From: Anaerolineaceae bacterium
GTDB taxonomy: Bacteria > Chloroflexota > Anaerolineae > Anaerolineales > Anaerolineaceae
Length of the DNA stretch: 64,000 nucleotides
NCBI GenBank assembly: GCA_029975475.1
Contig: JARKPB010000009.1
Span: 1 to 64,000, forward strand
Reading direction: 5' to 3'
Of the stretch, positions 52,703 through 61,038 are shown piece after piece. The notes under the pieces were generated by a model, which saw only the letters and a list, made by a program, of their open reading frames with translations, made no database searches and was not told the origin of the DNA. The translations under genes and the position numbers were made by a program. How positions within the stretch are numbered: the first letter of the stretch is position 1; every line of letters starts with the position of its first letter.

Positions 52703-54475
52703 CTAGAGTTTTTCCAATTGATCCACCAGCCCGGCAATGACATTAAAACCGCCCTGCCAGAATTCAGCCTTGCGCACATCCACCCCGGCCTGGTCAAGGA
52801 TCTCCATCGGCGCGATTGAACCGCCCGCTTCCAGCAGGCGAATGTAGCGCGGTTTGAAAGCCTCGCCTTCCTGCTTGTATTGCTGGTAGAGCGAAAGCAC
52901 CAGCAGCTGTCCAAAGGCGTAAGCGTAGACATAAAACGGCACTTCGTAAATATGGGGGATGGAAACCCATTCCCATTTGAAGGCTTCGTCTACCTCCACG
53001 GCATCACCGAACTGTTCCTGCAGATTCTGGAAATACGCAGCGCACAGCTCGTCCACAGACGCGCCGTCGTGGATCATCTCGTGGGCCTGTTTTTCAAAGA
53101 GGGCAAAGAAAATCTGACGCTGGATGGTGGCGTAGGCGTCATCCACCTGGCGGAAGAGCAGATCGCGGCGCACAGCCGGGTCGCTTTCCTCAGCCAGGAG
53201 GCGGTCAATCAGCATCATTTCGCCAAAAGTGCTGGCCGTCTCAGCCAGCGGCAGGCAGGCGTGGTGGGTGAACACGCTGTGGCCGGCAGCCAGCATCGAA
53301 TGGATGGCGTGGCCCAGCTCGTGCGCCATGGTGGCGACATCGTCCGCCTTGCCCTGGTAATTGAGCAGCACCCAGGGGGTCATGCCCGGCACAGCGGTCG
53401 CGCAAAACGCCCCGCCGCGCTTGCCCTTGCGCACTTCGGCATCCAGACGGTTTTCGGCGAAGACGCGCTCGGCCAGCTCGGCGAAACGCGGATGAAACTG
53501 GCCAAACGATTCAAGCACCAAATCAGCCGCCTGAGGGTAAGCGAAGGGTTTTTCTGACTTAGCCACCGGCGCGTATATATCGTACCGGCGCAGCCGATCC
53601 ATACCCAGCAGGCGCGCTTTGAGTTTGAAGAAACGCTGAAAGACGCCGACATTTTTTCTGGCGACTTCCATCAGGGTATCAATCACTTCGTCCGGCAGGT
53701 CGTTCATCAGGTTGCGGGCAGCGATCGGGCTCTTAAAACCGCGCATTTTAACCTGTTCGTTGCGCCAGTCGCGCACCAGCGCCTGGTACATCTGCCCGAG
53801 AATGTCGCCGTCCTCTCCGTATACGCGGTAGAGCTCGCGGTAAGCGGCGGCGCGGTAATCCGGGTTGTAGTGGCGGGCATAAGACATCAGCTCGCCGCGG
53901 GTTAATTCCTTGACCTCACCCTCAATTTCGACCTTAAACACATAGCGGTTGGTCAGAGCGCTGTACAGGTTCTGAATGGCGCTCGCGCCGGTCACGTTTT
54001 TGGTGTTGATGATCTTTTCTTCCGGCTCGCTCAGGGTGTAATCCTTAAAGTGGCGCATTTCTTCCAGCCAGTAGCGGTAATCGCCGCTGTTGGCCATCAG
54101 TCGGGCCGCCTGGGCTTCCGGTAAGGCTTTCCACCACAGGCTGAAGAACAGGGTGCGGTTGCTCATTTCAGCCATGAACTGATCCACGCGGCCGATCAAG
54201 GTCTGCGCGGTTTGATTCTGGGTATTTTCAGCGAAATACAGCCCGGCGAAGGAATAGATAATGTTCGCGTCGTAGGTCATCTGCTCGAGCCGGCGGATAA
54301 TATCGAGGAATTCGTTTTCGGGCAGGTCGTCACGCAGGCTGGCGCGCAGGGTTTCAAATTCAGAAACCTTTTCTTCCAGGCGTTTTAAAGCAGCCTCCAG
54401 TTCCGGGCCGGGGCCGCCGGGGATCAGGGGATCCAGACTCCAGCGGGTTTGCTGGTAAGGGCGGGTAAGGGTCAT
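52703..54475 (-). CDS. pepF: Oligoendopeptidase F (M3 family metallopeptidase)
   Basis: This 590-residue cytosolic zinc peptidase cleaves short peptides. The helical N-terminal domain (about 1-200) precedes the catalytic domain with the zinc motif ATMAHELGHAIHSML (H-E-x-x-H, about 384-398) and downstream Glu in the TASTFGEMMLIDRL helix. Length is typical of PepF. Its start overlaps the stop of the DNA methyltransferase gene by four bases (ATGA), so it is co-translated with it. Confidence 0.95.
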   Translation of the reverse strand: MTLTRPYQQTRWSLDPLIPGGPGPELEAALKRLEEKVSEFETLRASLRDDLPENEFLDIIRRLEQMTYDANIIYSFAGLYFAENTQNQTAQTLIGRVDQFMAEMSNRTLFFSLWWKALPEAQAARLMANSGDYRYWLEEMRHFKDYTLSEPEEKIINTKNVTGASAIQNLYSALTNRYVFKVEIEGEVKELTRGELMSYARHYNPDYRAAAYRELYRVYGEDGDILGQMYQALVRDWRNEQVKMRGFKSPIAARNLMNDLPDEVIDTLMEVARKNVGVFQRFFKLKARLLGMDRLRRYDIYAPVAKSEKPFAYPQAADLVLESFGQFHPRFAELAERVFAENRLDAEVRKGKRGGAFCATAVPGMTPWVLLNYQGKADDVATMAHELGHAIHSMLAAGHSVFTHHACLPLAETASTFGEMMLIDRLLAEESDPAVRRDLLFRQVDDAYATIQRQIFFALFEKQAHEMIHDGASVDELCAAYFQNLQEQFGDAVEVDEAFKWEWVSIPHIYEVPFYVYAYAFGQLLVLSLYQQYKQEGEAFKPRYIRLLEAGGSIAPMEILDQAGVDVRKAEFWQGGFNVIAGLVDQLEKL

Positions 54476-55593
54476 GATTTCTCCTCAGTTTGAAGGTATT
54501 TGCGCAGGCGCTGCCTGAGCCGGTCGATCGGCTGGCGCGGCCCGCCGGGGACAGCCTCGTACAGCCAGAGCTGCCAGCCATTGGCCAGCCCGTCCGCGCT
54601 GAGCAGGCGGGCAACGGCGTGGATAGAACCGCGCTGGTCATTATACTCCAGGCAACCGTCCGCCTGAATGACGGCGGATAAGCTTTGGTCGCTGCGGAAA
54701 TACAGGCGCTGACCGGGGGAAAGCAGGTTGTTTTCGAGCAGCGCGCCAAAGGGAATGCGCGGCAGGCGGCGCGGGGTATCCGGAGCCAGGGTCTGGGGAT
54801 CGGCCGGCTGGACGGCGCGGATGCGCTCGAGCGCGGCGCGGGCATAATCGGGATCCTGTTCAATCCCCAGCCAGCGGCGGCCCAGTTTTTCAGCCACCGC
54901 TCCGGTGGTGCCGGTGCCAAAAAAGGGGTCGAGCACCACCTGACCGGGAAGGGTGCAGGCGGTCAGTACGCGGTACAGCAGCGCCTCCGGTTTCTGGGTG
55001 GCATGCAGCTTGACGCCGTTGCGCCGCAGCCGCTCTTTGCCGTTGCAGAGCGGCAGGTACCAGTCCGACCGCATCTGTAAATCTTCATTCAAAGCGCGCA
55101 TGGCTTGATGGTTGAAAGTGTAGGTTTCACCCCGGGCGCGCACCGCCCAGATCAGGGTTTCATGCGCGTTGGTGAAGCGCACCCCGCGGAAGTTAGGCAT
55201 CGGGTTGGATTTGATCCAGATGATATCGTTAAGGATCCAGTAGCCAAGGTCCTGCAATATGGAACCCAGGCGGAAGATGTTGTGATAACTGCCCATGACC
55301 CAGATCGTTCCGCCGGGTTTGAGGATTCGGCGGCATTCCGCCAGCCATTCGCGCGAAAAGGCGTCGTAAGCGGTCAAATCAGGGAACTGGTCCCAGGCAT
55401 CGTCCACGCCGTCCACCAGGCTGCGGTTAGGGCGGCGCAGTTCCTGGCGCAGCTGCAGGTTGTAGGGCGGGTCAGCAAAGACAGCATCCACCGCGCCGTC
55501 CGGCAGACTTTTCAGCAGCTCGCGGCAGTCGCCCACCAGCACCTGGCCGGTGGGCAGTTCGGGGCGGATGCGGGTCATGGACTTATTTCCCAT
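54472..55593 (-). CDS. CcrM-like adenine-N6 DNA methyltransferase with C-terminal RAMA-like domain
   Basis: This 373-residue beta-class enzyme has DPPY (41-44), then the target-recognition-like RRPNRSLVDGVDDAWDQF segment, GSYHNIFRLGSILQDLGYW, and the SAM motif DPFFGTGTTG (about 218-227). The order and wording match CcrM of alphaproteobacteria, which methylates GANTC. Residues about 265-373 resemble the RAMA DNA-binding domain fused to CcrM (FGALLENNLLSPGQRLYF, the D-G-C-L segment, GSIHAVA, and the C-terminal PIDRLRQRLRKYL). No restriction enzyme is adjacent, so it is probably a solitary, regulatory methylase. The ATG at 55593 or 55578 may be the start; neither has a strong ribosome site. Confidence 0.87.
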   Translation of the reverse strand: MGNKSMTRIRPELPTGQVLVGDCRELLKSLPDGAVDAVFADPPYNLQLRQELRRPNRSLVDGVDDAWDQFPDLTAYDAFSREWLAECRRILKPGGTIWVMGSYHNIFRLGSILQDLGYWILNDIIWIKSNPMPNFRGVRFTNAHETLIWAVRARGETYTFNHQAMRALNEDLQMRSDWYLPLCNGKERLRRNGVKLHATQKPEALLYRVLTACTLPGQVVLDPFFGTGTTGAVAEKLGRRWLGIEQDPDYARAALERIRAVQPADPQTLAPDTPRRLPRIPFGALLENNLLSPGQRLYFRSDQSLSAVIQADGCLEYNDQRGSIHAVARLLSADGLANGWQLWLYEAVPGGPRQPIDRLRQRLRKYLQTEEKS

Positions 55594-56374
55594 CAGGAAC
55601 GCTGCGCAGCCCTTCCAGCATCTGCTGGTGGATATGCGGCGAGGCTGCCAGGATGGTCAGCGGCGGGGTCAGCGACAGGGGGGCTCCTTCTGCGGTGGTT
55701 ACGGTGGCGCCGGCTTCAGCGGCGATCAGCGCGCCAGCGGCCACATCGTGCGGCTGGATGCTCATTTCCCAGTAGCCGTCAAAACGCCCGGCGGCCAGGT
55801 AACACAAATCCATGGCGGCTGAACCCAGGCGGCGCACACCCTGGCTGTGCAGGGCGAAATATTCAAACAGGGGGAAGATGCGCCCCGGCTGCTGGCGGAT
55901 ATGATAGGGAAAACCGGTGATCAGCAGGCTGTGATCCAGATCGGGCGGGTTGGTGACCTGCAGAGGGGTCGAACCGTTTAACCAGGCGCCTTTGCCCGCT
56001 TCCGCGGAAAAACACTCGTCATGCGAGGGATCATAGACCACCCCCAGGCGAAGTTGTCCGGCTTCAGCGAAGGCGATGGAAACCGTGTAGAGGGGAATGC
56101 CGTGGGCGTAGTTGACGGTGCCGTCCAGCGGATCCACATACCAGATGCGCTGGCTGCTGCCGGCCACCTGGCCAATTTCTTCCGAGAAAATCGTGTCGCC
56201 GGGAAAGGCAGCGCGGATCTGCTCCAGAATGTAAGCTTCCGAAAGGCCGTCAGCTTCGGTCACCAGGTCAATCAAACTTTTATGGCGAATTTTCAGGCTG
56301 CTGCGGAAGTGCTGGCGCAAGATCTCGCCGGCCTGGCGGGCCCAGCTTTCCACCTGCTCAAGTGTGGGCTGCAT
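55583..56374 (-). CDS. Inositol monophosphatase family protein
   Basis: This 263-residue magnesium-dependent phosphatase has the family motifs: SLIDLVTEAD, FSEEIGQ (Glu ligand), WYVDPLDGTVNYAHGIP (D-P-L-D-G-T) and the C-terminal QPHDVAAGALIAAEAGATVT (W/x-D-x-A-A-G). Substrates in the family include inositol monophosphate, PAP and fructose bisphosphate. The start at 56374 was chosen because AAGGAT lies 9 bases before it. It overlaps the methyltransferase start, so the order is phosphatase, methyltransferase, pepF in one operon. Confidence 0.92.
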   Translation of the reverse strand: MQPTLEQVESWARQAGEILRQHFRSSLKIRHKSLIDLVTEADGLSEAYILEQIRAAFPGDTIFSEEIGQVAGSSQRIWYVDPLDGTVNYAHGIPLYTVSIAFAEAGQLRLGVVYDPSHDECFSAEAGKGAWLNGSTPLQVTNPPDLDHSLLITGFPYHIRQQPGRIFPLFEYFALHSQGVRRLGSAAMDLCYLAAGRFDGYWEMSIQPHDVAAGALIAAEAGATVTTAEGAPLSLTPPLTILAASPHIHQQMLEGLRSVPDGK

Positions 56375-56454
56375 CACATCTTCATCCTTTTTGGTTGGAG
56401 TCAAAAGGCGGGCATGCTCTGCCCGCCCGTTGTTGCCGGTTCGCCGGGGCGGGG

Positions 56455-57090
56455 CTAGCCTTCCCCGGGCGGATCAAACTGGTCGAGCATCTGATGAAGC
56501 TGATCCAGTTCCTTTTGGATCTCATCGCGGTCAGCGATTGCCTGCTGCAGCAGCGCCTGAAAGCCGGCCACCTGGTCGGGCGGCAGGGTTTCCAGCAGCC
56601 GCTCGGTGCGGCTGATCTGGGTATTTTTATAGCGCAGCTTGTTTTCCAGGCGGGAAAGGTAACCGGAGTAAAACTCGGCATCCGCCAGCGGGCGCGGCAG
56701 GGTTGAGATGCCCTGGGTCAGGATCTCCGCCACGGTGAGGAGGAAATCTTCTGTGTCGATTGGCTTTTCAATGAAGCGCACCGCTCCCAGATACAGCGCG
56801 AAATTCTTATCCTCCTGGGTGATATACGTGGCGGAAAGGAAGATGACCGGGATCTGACTGGTGAGGGGGTTCTTGCGCAGCGTGTGCACCAAGGCGTAGC
56901 CGTCCATGCGCGGCATGAGGATGTCCGTAATGATCAGCGCGGGGCGCTCTCTGGCGATCACCTCCAGGGCTTCCTGACCGTTGCGGGCGGTGATGACCGG
57001 ATAGCCCTTAAACCGCAGGGTGGCCTCCAGCAGTTCCAGCACGTTGGGGATGTCTTCCACCACGAGGATGGGGCCAATCGGGATGTTCAT
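56455..57090 (-). CDS. Response regulator with C-terminal coiled coil
   Basis: This 211-residue protein has a receiver domain (1-125; Glu12/Asp13, phospho-acceptor Asp56 in IITDILMPRMDGY, Lys109 in FIEKP). An 80-residue helical extension follows, with heptad-like LLETLPPDQVAGFQALLQQA and EIQKELDQLHQMLDQF. No DNA-binding domain is visible, so output is probably by protein contact. It is on the same strand as the phosphatase operon, 80 bp upstream. The kinase is not in the window. Confidence 0.9.
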   Translation of the reverse strand: MNIPIGPILVVEDIPNVLELLEATLRFKGYPVITARNGQEALEVIARERPALIITDILMPRMDGYALVHTLRKNPLTSQIPVIFLSATYITQEDKNFALYLGAVRFIEKPIDTEDFLLTVAEILTQGISTLPRPLADAEFYSGYLSRLENKLRYKNTQISRTERLLETLPPDQVAGFQALLQQAIADRDEIQKELDQLHQMLDQFDPPGEG

Positions 57091-57294
57091 GCCTTTATTG
57101 TATGTGTTTTTTAAGATTCGGCAAGATCGGGGGAAATTGGGCGGAGGGGTCCGCCAGTTGATCGGCCCGCAGCGCCGGTTCTGCCAGCAAGATGCCTCAC
57201 GCTCACCGCGCTCGGTTTAGCGGACGGTGCAGGCGCTGTATTCGGTTTGCTCCACGCAGGGGCGTTGTTTAAAGGCGCCCCGCGCGGAACACGC

Positions 57295-57930
57295 CTAGCG
57301 TTCGGCAGCCATCTCCTGCTGCAGGCGCTCAAAGAAACCGGCGATATAGTCGTGGCGTTCTTCGGCGATCTGGCGCGCGGCGGGGGTAAACAGGCGTTCG
57401 CGGATTCTGGACAACTTAAATAAAAATTCGTGGTATGCGCTGTGCGGTTCGTCTGGCTCCGGCTCACCGCTGGCCAGGAAACGGGCTGATGGCGGGGCGA
57501 AAACTGGCTGGCCAACCTTGACCGCGTAGGCGATCACCCGCGCCACGCCCACCGCGCCGATCACGTCCAGTTTATCGGCGTCAAAGATCACCCGCGCTTC
57601 AGGGGTGGCGGGCGGCTCGCGATTGTCGCGGAAGCGGTGGGCGCGGATGCAGTGCTGCACCGCGGCGATGCGGTCCGCTGCCCAGCCCTCGGCGCTGAGC
57701 ACCTCGGCGGCGAAATCTGCCGAGGCCAGGTGGTGGCCGGCGCGGGCGGAACTGCCCGCGCGGCTGCCCTCGGCATCATGCAGCAGCGCTGCCGCGCGCA
57801 CAATTTCCAGATCAGCGCCTTCCGCGGCAGCCAGCCGTTCAGCCATGGCGTAGACGCGTTGAATATGCGCGAAGTCGTGGACAGGATCAGCGTCGCTGTA
57901 CCACTGGCGGGCTTGTTCAAGGGTTGGCAT
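57295..57930 (-). CDS. HD-domain metal-dependent phosphohydrolase
   Basis: This 211-residue protein has the HD superfamily motifs: VHDFAHIQRVYAMAERLA (His in the first helix, about 18-35), AALLHDAEG (H-D, about 48-56), a third His in AGHHLASADF, and the later FDADKLDVIGAVGVAR Asp. The layout matches YedJ-type HD phosphohydrolases of unknown physiological substrate. It starts 10 bp after the hutI stop, so the two probably share a transcript. Confidence 0.9.
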   Translation of the reverse strand: MPTLEQARQWYSDADPVHDFAHIQRVYAMAERLAAAEGADLEIVRAAALLHDAEGSRAGSSARAGHHLASADFAAEVLSAEGWAADRIAAVQHCIRAHRFRDNREPPATPEARVIFDADKLDVIGAVGVARVIAYAVKVGQPVFAPPSARFLASGEPEPDEPHSAYHEFLFKLSRIRERLFTPAARQIAEERHDYIAGFFERLQQEMAAER

Positions 57931-57940
57931 GCGTGTTCCT

Positions 57941-59212
57941 TCAGGCGGGGCTGGATTCTTGCGGCCAGGTGTATACCCGGCCTTTCTTTATGACGGTCTC
58001 CACCAGGTTGCCGCCAAATCGGTAAGCCAGGTGGCGGTAGTCGCTGACCGAGAGGATCAGCAAGTCGGCCTGTTTACCCGCTTCCAGCGAGCCGATGCGG
58101 TCGGCGCGCTGCAGCGCGGCGGCGGCGTTGATCGTCGCGGCGGCCAGCGCCTGCGCCGGGGTAAGTTTAAGGTAACGGCAGGCCAGCGCGAGGACAAACT
58201 GCATTGATTCGCACCAGGCGGTGCCGGGGTTCAGGTCGCTGGCCAGCGCCAGCAGACCGCCGGCCTCCAGGATGTCTTTGGCCGGGGTGTAGGCCGGGTC
58301 GGCCAGGCCAAAGGGCGTGCAGGGCAGCGAGACCGCTGCGGTCTGGCTGGCGGCAAGGACGGCGATATCCTCGGGCGAGGTCTTGACCAGGTGGTCGGCT
58401 GAGGCCGCGCCGAGTTCAGCGGCCAGGCGGCTGCCGCCCAGGTTCTCAAACTCATCCACATGCATCTTGAGCGGGAAGCCGAGCGCTTTCGCCGCCTCGA
58501 GAATCTGGCGCGACTGCTCCAGGCTGAAAGCGCCGCGTTCGCAAAAGACATCCACAAAGGGCAGCGGGCGTCCTCCGCCGTGATTGCGCCACCAGGCCGC
58601 CAATTCGGGCAGCATCGAAGCGCTGATCTGGTCGGTATAAGCCTGCGGGTTGTCCTGAAATTCGGGAGCCACCGCGTGCGCCCCCAGCCAGGTGGGGATG
58701 ATTTCCAGCGGGCCTTCGGCGTCCAGTTCCAGCAGGGTTTGCATCTGGTTCAGCTCGCTGGCGGCATCCAGACCGTAGCCGGTTTTGGCTTCAGCGGTGG
58801 TGGTGCCGGCGCGGAAAATGGCGCGGGCGCGGGCGCGGGTCTGCGCCAGCAGCTCCTCGCGGCTGGCGGCGCGGGTGGCGCGCACGGTCGAGGCGATGCC
58901 CCCGCCGGCCGCCATGATTTCCAGGTAAGTGCGCCCTTGCAGGCGCATCTCGAACTCGGCGGCGCGGTCGCCAGCCCAGACCAGGTGGGTGTGCGGGTCA
59001 ACCAAACCGGGTAGGATAGCCCGCCCGTGCGCGTCGAGGCGCGGTTCATCCGGGTAGCGGCGCAGCAGCTCCGCGCTGGAGCCAACCTCGGCGATGGTTT
59101 CGCCGCGGATCAGCAGCGCGCCGTCTGCGATCGCGCCCAGGCGGCCGAGTTCCGCGCCGCGCTGCGGCCCGCCAGCCAGGGTGAGCAGCTGGGATGCGGA
59201 GTGAATCAGCAT
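57941..59212 (-). CDS. hutI: Imidazolonepropionase
   Basis: This 423-residue amidohydrolase opens imidazolonepropionate in histidine breakdown. It has the metal motif PGLVDPHTHLVWAG (His74, His76), the DRAAEFEMRLQGRTYLEIM region, HAVAPEF, the KMHVDEFENLGGSRLAAELGA segment in two parts, and SDLNPGT near the end. The ATG at 59212 with an AGGAG site gives the standard length; the frame remains open upstream through a DnaA-box cluster. hutH, hutU and hutG are not in the window. Confidence 0.94.
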   Translation of the reverse strand: MLIHSASQLLTLAGGPQRGAELGRLGAIADGALLIRGETIAEVGSSAELLRRYPDEPRLDAHGRAILPGLVDPHTHLVWAGDRAAEFEMRLQGRTYLEIMAAGGGIASTVRATRAASREELLAQTRARARAIFRAGTTTAEAKTGYGLDAASELNQMQTLLELDAEGPLEIIPTWLGAHAVAPEFQDNPQAYTDQISASMLPELAAWWRNHGGGRPLPFVDVFCERGAFSLEQSRQILEAAKALGFPLKMHVDEFENLGGSRLAAELGAASADHLVKTSPEDIAVLAASQTAAVSLPCTPFGLADPAYTPAKDILEAGGLLALASDLNPGTAWCESMQFVLALACRYLKLTPAQALAAATINAAAALQRADRIGSLEAGKQADLLILSVSDYRHLAYRFGGNLVETVIKKGRVYTWPQESSPA

Positions 59213-59224
59213 GGGTAAGGCTCC

Positions 59225-59288
59225 TGTGGAGAAGAGTGTGGATAAACCGCGAAAAACGGTGGATAAAGCGGTGGAAATCTGTGGATAT
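59225..59288 (+). other. Second cluster of DnaA-box-like sequences
   Basis: One perfect TGTGGATAA (59237-59245) and three near matches lie in one orientation: TGTGGAGAA at 59225, GGTGGATAA at 59258 and TGTGGATAT at 59280. The spacings are 12, 21 and 22 bp, the latter like the 20-21 bp steps in the candidate oriC. The cluster is just upstream of hutI. Confidence 0.5.
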
Positions 59289-59310
59289 TGTACCGCAAAG
59301 CGGAGGAGAG

Positions 59311-59342
59311 GGTGGGGAAAGGATGGGGAAAGGATGGGGAAA
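59311..59342 (+). repeat. G-rich tandem repeat, three copies of an 11-bp unit
   Basis: The unit GGATGGGGAAA occurs twice exactly after one 10-bp variant (GGTGGGGAAA), ending in a partial copy. It directly follows the DnaA-box cluster and could form G-rich secondary structure. Confidence 0.75.
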
Positions 59343-59345
59343 GGA

Positions 59346-59887
59346 TTATATAACTTCCCAGCTAACACACCGCTGTACCTGGTGTTCAGGATGGATTAAA
59401 CCAGTTCGTGTCTCTTCCACCCTTGGCCCGAGAGAAATTCCCATAACCCTGGAGGATAAACATTCATAAGCATCAAACAACGGAGAGAGGCTGATTTTGG
59501 CAGGATCATGTTCATAGCCGATGACAAAAACAGCTTTTCTGCGGATATGGTGCAGCGATTTCAGTTTTATCGAATCCCCGATCAGGCTCGTATTTCCCGG
59601 ATAAGGATGCAAGATGTTTACCGACCAGTTTTCAGCCTCTTTTCCATTATTCCCAAAAGGGCGCACTATTTTAAACTCGATCCCCCATTCATCATTAAAC
59701 AGCAAGTCCGGGGTTCGTTTCGTGACGGTTGCCATCCCGCTGGATGATAATTGTCTGGAAATCTCCGCTACCAGTTGGGGTTCTCCGAAGGGTCCAATTC
59801 CCGGCTTAAATTTTTATGAATTGGACCGGTAGAATCATAGCGGTACAACAGGTCAGCAACCAATGAGACGAAATCATTTAATTCCAC
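59346..59887 (-). pseudogene. Frameshifted PD-(D/E)XK nuclease-like gene
   Basis: The downstream frame (to 59346) encodes about 155 residues with a PD-(D/E)XK-type motif: T-P-D-LLFNDEWG-I-E-F-K. Protein-like sequence continues upstream in a second frame from a possible GTG at 59887 (ELNDFVSLVADLLYRYDSTG). The two join at a run of five A residues on the minus strand (59815-59811); one extra A would restore a single frame of about 180 residues. It could be a natural frameshift, a phase-variable tract or a sequence error. The family is not recognised; a restriction-endonuclease-like fold is inferred from the motif alone. It lies just downstream of an unknown gene. Confidence 0.55.
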
Positions 59888-59926
59888 AGGAGCCTTGATC
59901 AGGGAATTTCGTCACAGCGAGTATTG

Positions 59927-60970
59927 TCAGGAAACGGCCGAAGCGGTACTGCCAAATTCCCGGATTCCCAAATTGCAGTACCTGTTAAACATGTAGATAT
60001 CTTTCTCTCCCGGTCTCCAGCCCCACAGCGCTTCCACGTCGGCGGCCAGATCGCTGGACCGAATATCGAACCCGATATTAAACAACCCGTAATGGCGTTC
60101 GGCTCCTTCGCGCGGCAGCAGCGGCGCGCCGTCCAGGTACAGGTCCGCGGCGTCCTCATACGGTGTCCGGTCATTACCCGGCGGGCAGGTGACCCGCACA
60201 GTTTCGCACACGCACAGCCAGCTGTGGCTGGTTTCGATCAGCGCGGCGCTGAGCTGGCGGGCGCGTGCCATCAGCTCGGCGAAGAAGGGTTCCTCCGGCA
60301 GGTCTTCCTCGCGGTACAGCCACTCGCGCAAGGCTTTCATCTGGCTGCTGTCGCGCAGCGCGTGGGCGGCTTCCACAATGGTTTTCGGCGATGATGCGCG
60401 CTTGAGCACAGCCTCAAGCAGGAAGGGAATGGGCACAGCGTAGCGGCGCTGGCCGGTCAGGCGGGCGATCTGATCCGCGTTCAGCCCGCTCCGCTGTTGG
60501 ACAAGGGTGGTGAATTCTTTTGGCATCCAGCCCGGACTGGTCATGGCCAGGTGGGCCGCCAGGTGGCCGGGGTAAAAATAAGCGCAGGGCTGAATGTCAC
60601 ATCCCTGCAGGTAGGAATCCATGAAATAATGTTTGATCCACATCTGGATGCCCTGCTCGTTGGGAAATTCAAATCCGTCCAGTTCATTCTTCCAGGTTTG
60701 CCAGGCAGCGTTATCCACTGTGCGCCGGTCAAAGACCTGTCCGCTGACAAACGACCGCGGATACAGGCTGTCGTAAAAGAAAATCTTGCCCAGGCCAAAA
60801 ATATCGTCATCCTTGTTGAACTCGGTCCGTTCCAGGAGCGGTTCTTTGCTGAGCAGGATGGCATCCACCAGTTGTTTAAGGGAACAGAGATGTACAACGT
60901 CTGGATCGTTCCACAGGAGCATGAATTTGCTTTCCTGCGCCAGGGCGCCAGAAATGACCAGGGTATTCAT
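59927..60970 (-). CDS. Protein of unknown function
   Basis: This 347-residue soluble protein has no signal peptide or membrane helix. It contains no motif I recognise. The N-terminal part (LWNDPDVVHLCSLKQLVDAI) looks alpha/beta, the middle is rich in aromatic residues (FYDSLYP, MWIKHYFMDSYL, CAYFYPGHLAAHL), and the C-terminus has conserved-looking cysteines and tryptophans (SHSWLCVCETVRVTC, EALWGWRPGEKD). A strong GGGGGAGG site precedes the ATG. It is followed 40 bp later by the frameshifted nuclease-like gene, so the pair may be an accessory unit. Confidence 0.65.
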   Translation of the reverse strand: MNTLVISGALAQESKFMLLWNDPDVVHLCSLKQLVDAILLSKEPLLERTEFNKDDDIFGLGKIFFYDSLYPRSFVSGQVFDRRTVDNAAWQTWKNELDGFEFPNEQGIQMWIKHYFMDSYLQGCDIQPCAYFYPGHLAAHLAMTSPGWMPKEFTTLVQQRSGLNADQIARLTGQRRYAVPIPFLLEAVLKRASSPKTIVEAAHALRDSSQMKALREWLYREEDLPEEPFFAELMARARQLSAALIETSHSWLCVCETVRVTCPPGNDRTPYEDAADLYLDGAPLLPREGAERHYGLFNIGFDIRSSDLAADVEALWGWRPGEKDIYMFNRYCNLGIREFGSTASAVS

Positions 60971-61038
60971 TTTTCCTCCCCCGGGGACGCGCGTATGGAT
61001 GAATCTTAAATCGGTTGCATGTCCCCGCTTTGTTTATT

